Assembly: GCA_903891735.1 (NCBI GenBank) | Contig: CAITFQ010000009.1 | Coordinates: 1 to 7,208, forward strand | DNA length: 7,208 bases | From: Candidatus Uhrbacteria bacterium | Lineage (GTDB): Bacteria; Patescibacteriota; Patescibacteriia; UBA9934 | Reading direction: 5' to 3' | Shown: positions 5,268-7,208 of the stretch, one piece after another | How the letters are laid out: every line of letters begins with the position of its first letter | Position numbering within the stretch: the first letter of the stretch is position 1 | Notes under the pieces: model-generated | What the model saw: only the letters and a program-made list of their open reading frames with translations | Databases searched by the model: none | Told to the model about the DNA's origin: nothing | Position numbers and translations under genes: made by a program

Positions 5268-5580
5268 GGGCGGGGAACAAAAGGAGATTAACGGCGGATG
5301 AAGCGAAGATTTTACTCACTTGATGGAAGGAGGCGGTGAGGCCGGTGGGGCAAGCGGTTGGGCCGACGCTGGCGTCGCTGACATAGTCGCTGAGGCCGAG
5401 GTTGTCACTTGGCCAGACGACGGAGCTGGCTTGGGAGCTGGGGTTGAAGCTGCTAGCTGAGGTGATAGCGGCGCCGATGGTGGAGCTGGCCAGAGTGGTG
5501 CTGCTGATGTCGTCAATGTGCTGGTTCCAAGCTGAACCGTAGAGAGCGGCGGCAATGCTTTCTGAGGCGATGGGATGAGA
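5248..5580 (-). pseudogene. Out-of-frame C-terminal continuation of the surface protein
   Basis: Read from 5580 in the neighbouring frame, 110 codons run to a TAG at 5248-5250. They begin IASESIAAALYGSAWNQ HIDDIS, then STIGAAITSASSFNPSSQ and a SDNLGLSDYVSD stretch. This is the second half of the CPR module, which normally follows 'VYAV..GG.L' directly ('…SE.IA.ALYG..W…IDD…'). Joining the frames needs one base inserted around 5577-5585 (for example a C giving G-I-L-H-P-I-A-S-E). The end falls 17 bases before the next gene's ATG, a natural gene end. A real mutation and a sequencing deletion look the same here. Confidence 0.75.
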
Positions 5581-7208
5581 ATGCCTTGGCCATCGACGGC
5601 GTAAACAACTGGCGAAGAAGGCACTTTGACCATGCGCGAGCCAGGACGGTAATTAATGTCGGCGCCGAGGGCGATGCTGTTTATGGTGGCGAGGCTGAAG
5701 GTTTTGACTGCGGAGAAATCACAGAACCAGGAGAAGTAGACTTTACTGGTGGCGAAGGCGTGGCGATAGCCGTCGGCGCCGACGTAGTAAATAGTGCTGT
5801 CGGCTTGGGTGCTGGCCTGATGATCGTCGGCTAATTTGATGAGGCTATGGACTGCTACCGGCAGAGCTTGGACACGAGCTTGACGCTCGGTGAGAGTATG
5901 GTTAGGGGTGGTGAGGGGCGGCACGACGACGGGAATTGGCGTTGGGGCAATGACCACAGGCGTAACGGTTGGCGTGGAGGTGGCGGCTGGCGCGGCCTTG
6001 ATGAGCACGGTCGGACTGGTGACGGCGGAGCCAGGGGTGGCGCCTGCCGTGGCGACGGGGGTGATGACGAACTTGAGATCTTGGTTGGCGTCGGCAGCAA
6101 CTGGGGTGTAAGTGAAACTGGTGGCACCATTGATGGCGTGACGGCCGATGTACCATTGAATGCCCGTAGCGCCTTCGGGGTCCCCGTCTTGATCCGCGTA
6201 GACGTAGTTAGCGGTCAAAGTTTGGCCGACGGTTGGGGTGCCGGTAATGACGAGACCACTAGCACCAGGGGCTTGGTTGACGCTGCTCGGGCGCGCGCCA
6301 GTGTACACGAGGGTGACGCCAGTTTGGCTGCCACCACCGCTTTTAACTGGCAAGCCGCCGAGGGTGGCCACAAACAGGCCGCTGCCTTTGATGGTTTGGG
6401 CGGTAACAGTGGCCGTGTAGGTGCCGTTGCCGACGTCCGTGACCGCGCCGATAGTGCCGTAACCACTGGATTTGGTGATAGTGACAGTAAGACCCCCAAC
6501 GCCGACCAAGCTGCCGTCGCCGTTTTTAGCGGTCACGGTGAGGACTTGAGTACTGACGCCGTTGGCGCGCAGGCTAGCAAAAGTTGGGGTCAAAGTTGAT
6601 TGGGCAGGATCCGGAAAATAAGTGAGGGTGACAACGGTTTGACTGCCGCCGCCGCCTTTAACAGCAGAACCGCCTAGGGTGGCGATGAAAGTGCCAGTGC
6701 CGACCTGGAGCGGGGTGGTGACGCTTGCTGTGTAGCTGCCGTTGCCAACGTCGGTGACGCTGCCGATGGTGCCGGTGCCAGAGGCTTTGGTGATGAGGAC
6801 GGTTTGGCCGCCAGCGGTGACCGCGCTGCCGTCCTGGTATTGGCTGGTAACGGTGAGGGTTTGGGTGGTGGCGCCATCGGCCGGGAGATTCGCCGAGGTA
6901 GGCGTCAAAGTGGATTGGGTGGCGTCAACCGTGCCGACGTAGGTTAAGACGACGTCGTTGCCGGTGCCGCCGACGTAGCTTAAGCGGAAGTTGAGGCCGC
7001 TGATGACGATGACGGCGCCTTCGCTGATCCCGGAGAAAGTGCCGGTAATGGCGTCCGTGCTGTCGTTTTGGAGAATGATGAAGGTGTTGCCAGGCGTCGG
7101 CGTGAAGCCAGCGGTGGCGCTGAGAGTGGCGCCGGTGATGTTGACGGTGCCGGTGACGTTTAACTGGTCATAGTCCGTGCCGACGGTGGTGCCATTGATT
7201 TGGACGAC
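5316..7208 (-). CDS. Large Ig-repeat surface protein (5' end beyond the window; C-terminal frame probably broken)
   Basis: The frame is open from the window edge (7208) to a TGA at 5316-5318, about 630 residues; the true start lies outside. In order, numbered from the edge: residues 1-90 look like the end of an autotransporter-type beta-helix/PATR region (YDQLNVTGTVNI … GNTFIIL … ISGLNFRLSYVGGTGNDVVLTY). Two Ig-like invasin/Big repeats of 105 residues follow (about 98-202 and 203-307), each with STLTPT…A.L.A.G and GTIG.VTDVGNG.Y.A. A third Ig-like domain covers 311-404 (GTPTVGQTLTANY … QWY). Then a Pro/Thr linker, and from about 455 a module common in CPR surface proteins (YYVGADGYRHAF, YFSWFCDFSAVKTFS, NYRPGSRMVKV, VYAVDGQG). 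After residue 542 the sequence turns into Pro/Ser/Ala-rich nonsense because the module continues in another frame. Probably an exported adhesin or S-layer-like protein. Confidence 0.85.
   Translation of the reverse strand, partial: VVQINGTTVGTDYDQLNVTGTVNITGATLSATAGFTPTPGNTFIILQNDSTDAITGTFSGISEGAVIVISGLNFRLSYVGGTGNDVVLTYVGTVDATQSTLTPTSANLPADGATTQTLTVTSQYQDGSAVTAGGQTVLITKASGTGTIGSVTDVGNGSYTASVTTPLQVGTGTFIATLGGSAVKGGGGSQTVVTLTYFPDPAQSTLTPTFASLRANGVSTQVLTVTAKNGDGSLVGVGGLTVTITKSSGYGTIGAVTDVGNGTYTATVTAQTIKGSGLFVATLGGLPVKSGGGSQTGVTLVYTGARPSSVNQAPGASGLVITGTPTVGQTLTANYVYADQDGDPEGATGIQWYIGRHAINGATSFTYTPVAADANQDLKFVITPVATAGATPGSAVTSPTVLIKAAPAATSTPTVTPVVIAPTPIPVVVPPLTTPNHTLTERQARVQALPVAVHSLIKLADDHQASTQADSTIYYVGADGYRHAFATSKVYFSWFCDFSAVKTFSLATINSIALGADINYRPGSRMVKVPSSPVVYAVDGQGILIPSPQKALPPLSTVQLGTSTLTTSAAPLWPAPPSAPLSPQLAASTPAPKPAPSSGQVTTSASATMSATPASAQPLAPPASPPPSIK
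6288..6917 (-). repeat. Tandem pair of 315-bp units encoding Ig-like domains
   Basis: Two in-frame units (6603-6917 and about 6288-6602) each encode a domain of 105 residues beginning Q-S-T-L-T-P-T and containing GTIG.VTDVGNG.YTA and GGGSQT. They are diverged at DNA level but clearly homologous, as expected from duplication of an adhesin domain. Confidence 0.75.

Noticed and set aside
5565..5590. Programmed -1 ribosomal frameshift in the surface protein
   Set aside because: No slippery heptamer of the X-XXY-YYZ type and no clear downstream hairpin were seen at the shift; a one-base deletion or error is simpler.
5847..6599. Plus-strand open frame of 250 codons opposite the surface-protein gene
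   Set aside because: Its Gly/Asp/Val-rich product is the shadow of Pro/Thr/Ala/Val codons on the minus strand, where clear Ig-like domains are encoded.
6906..6908. TTG as the start of the surface-protein gene
   Set aside because: The frame stays open for 100 codons to the window edge, and those codons encode a recognisable beta-helix-type domain, so the true start lies outside the window.
1..7208. Reassignment of UGA to glycine, as in some CPR lineages
   Set aside because: Glycines at conserved sites use GGN codons and no in-frame TGA is needed in any complete gene; the one TGA is at the end of a shifted frame.

Overview
The window looks like a piece of a Patescibacteria (CPR) genome with a moderate GC content of roughly 50%. 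Three things support this. The L32 gene is of the compact CPR kind with a long Lys/Ala tail. The large surface protein carries a YYVGADG...FSWF...YRPG...VYAV module that I know mainly from CPR surface proteins. Genes are small and tightly packed, and none of the starts I checked has a convincing Shine-Dalgarno sequence. The exact lineage cannot be fixed from this window. The standard genetic code fits.

Layout, left to right. Positions 1-240 may hold the 3' end of a plus-strand gene running antisense into nusB. All other genes except one are on the minus strand. nusB (177-635) and rpmF/L32 (693-992) are information-processing genes, each with its own promoter, separated by a terminator whose loop contains the rpmF stop codon. 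Next comes a two-gene unit (2473 to 1047): a small two-helix membrane protein followed by a membrane protein with two bacterial PH domains (copy 1). A compact divergent promoter separates it from a plus-strand membrane protein of unknown function (2533-3318). That gene ends tail-to-tail, sharing a CTAG, with a DUF3592-like membrane protein (3315-3890). A hairpin terminator (3930-3960) then closes a second, paralogous PH-domain protein (3971-5230, copy 2). At the far right is the 3' part of a large Ig-repeat surface protein (5316 to beyond 7208).

Two observations stand out. PH-domain copy 2 ends in about 48 residues that read as the last blade of the DNA gyrase A C-terminal domain (GQVIRL...SEIGRATQGVRVMRF), fused in frame exactly where copy 1 stops. 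The surface protein appears to have lost its reading frame near 5577-5585: the missing half of its conserved C-terminal module continues in the neighbouring frame and ends at a TAG at 5248. The TGA that ends the open frame is the only TGA among the gene ends.

The central block (1047-5230) is a cluster of small envelope proteins flanking a duplicated PH-domain membrane protein. I see no RNA gene, CRISPR array or insertion sequence.
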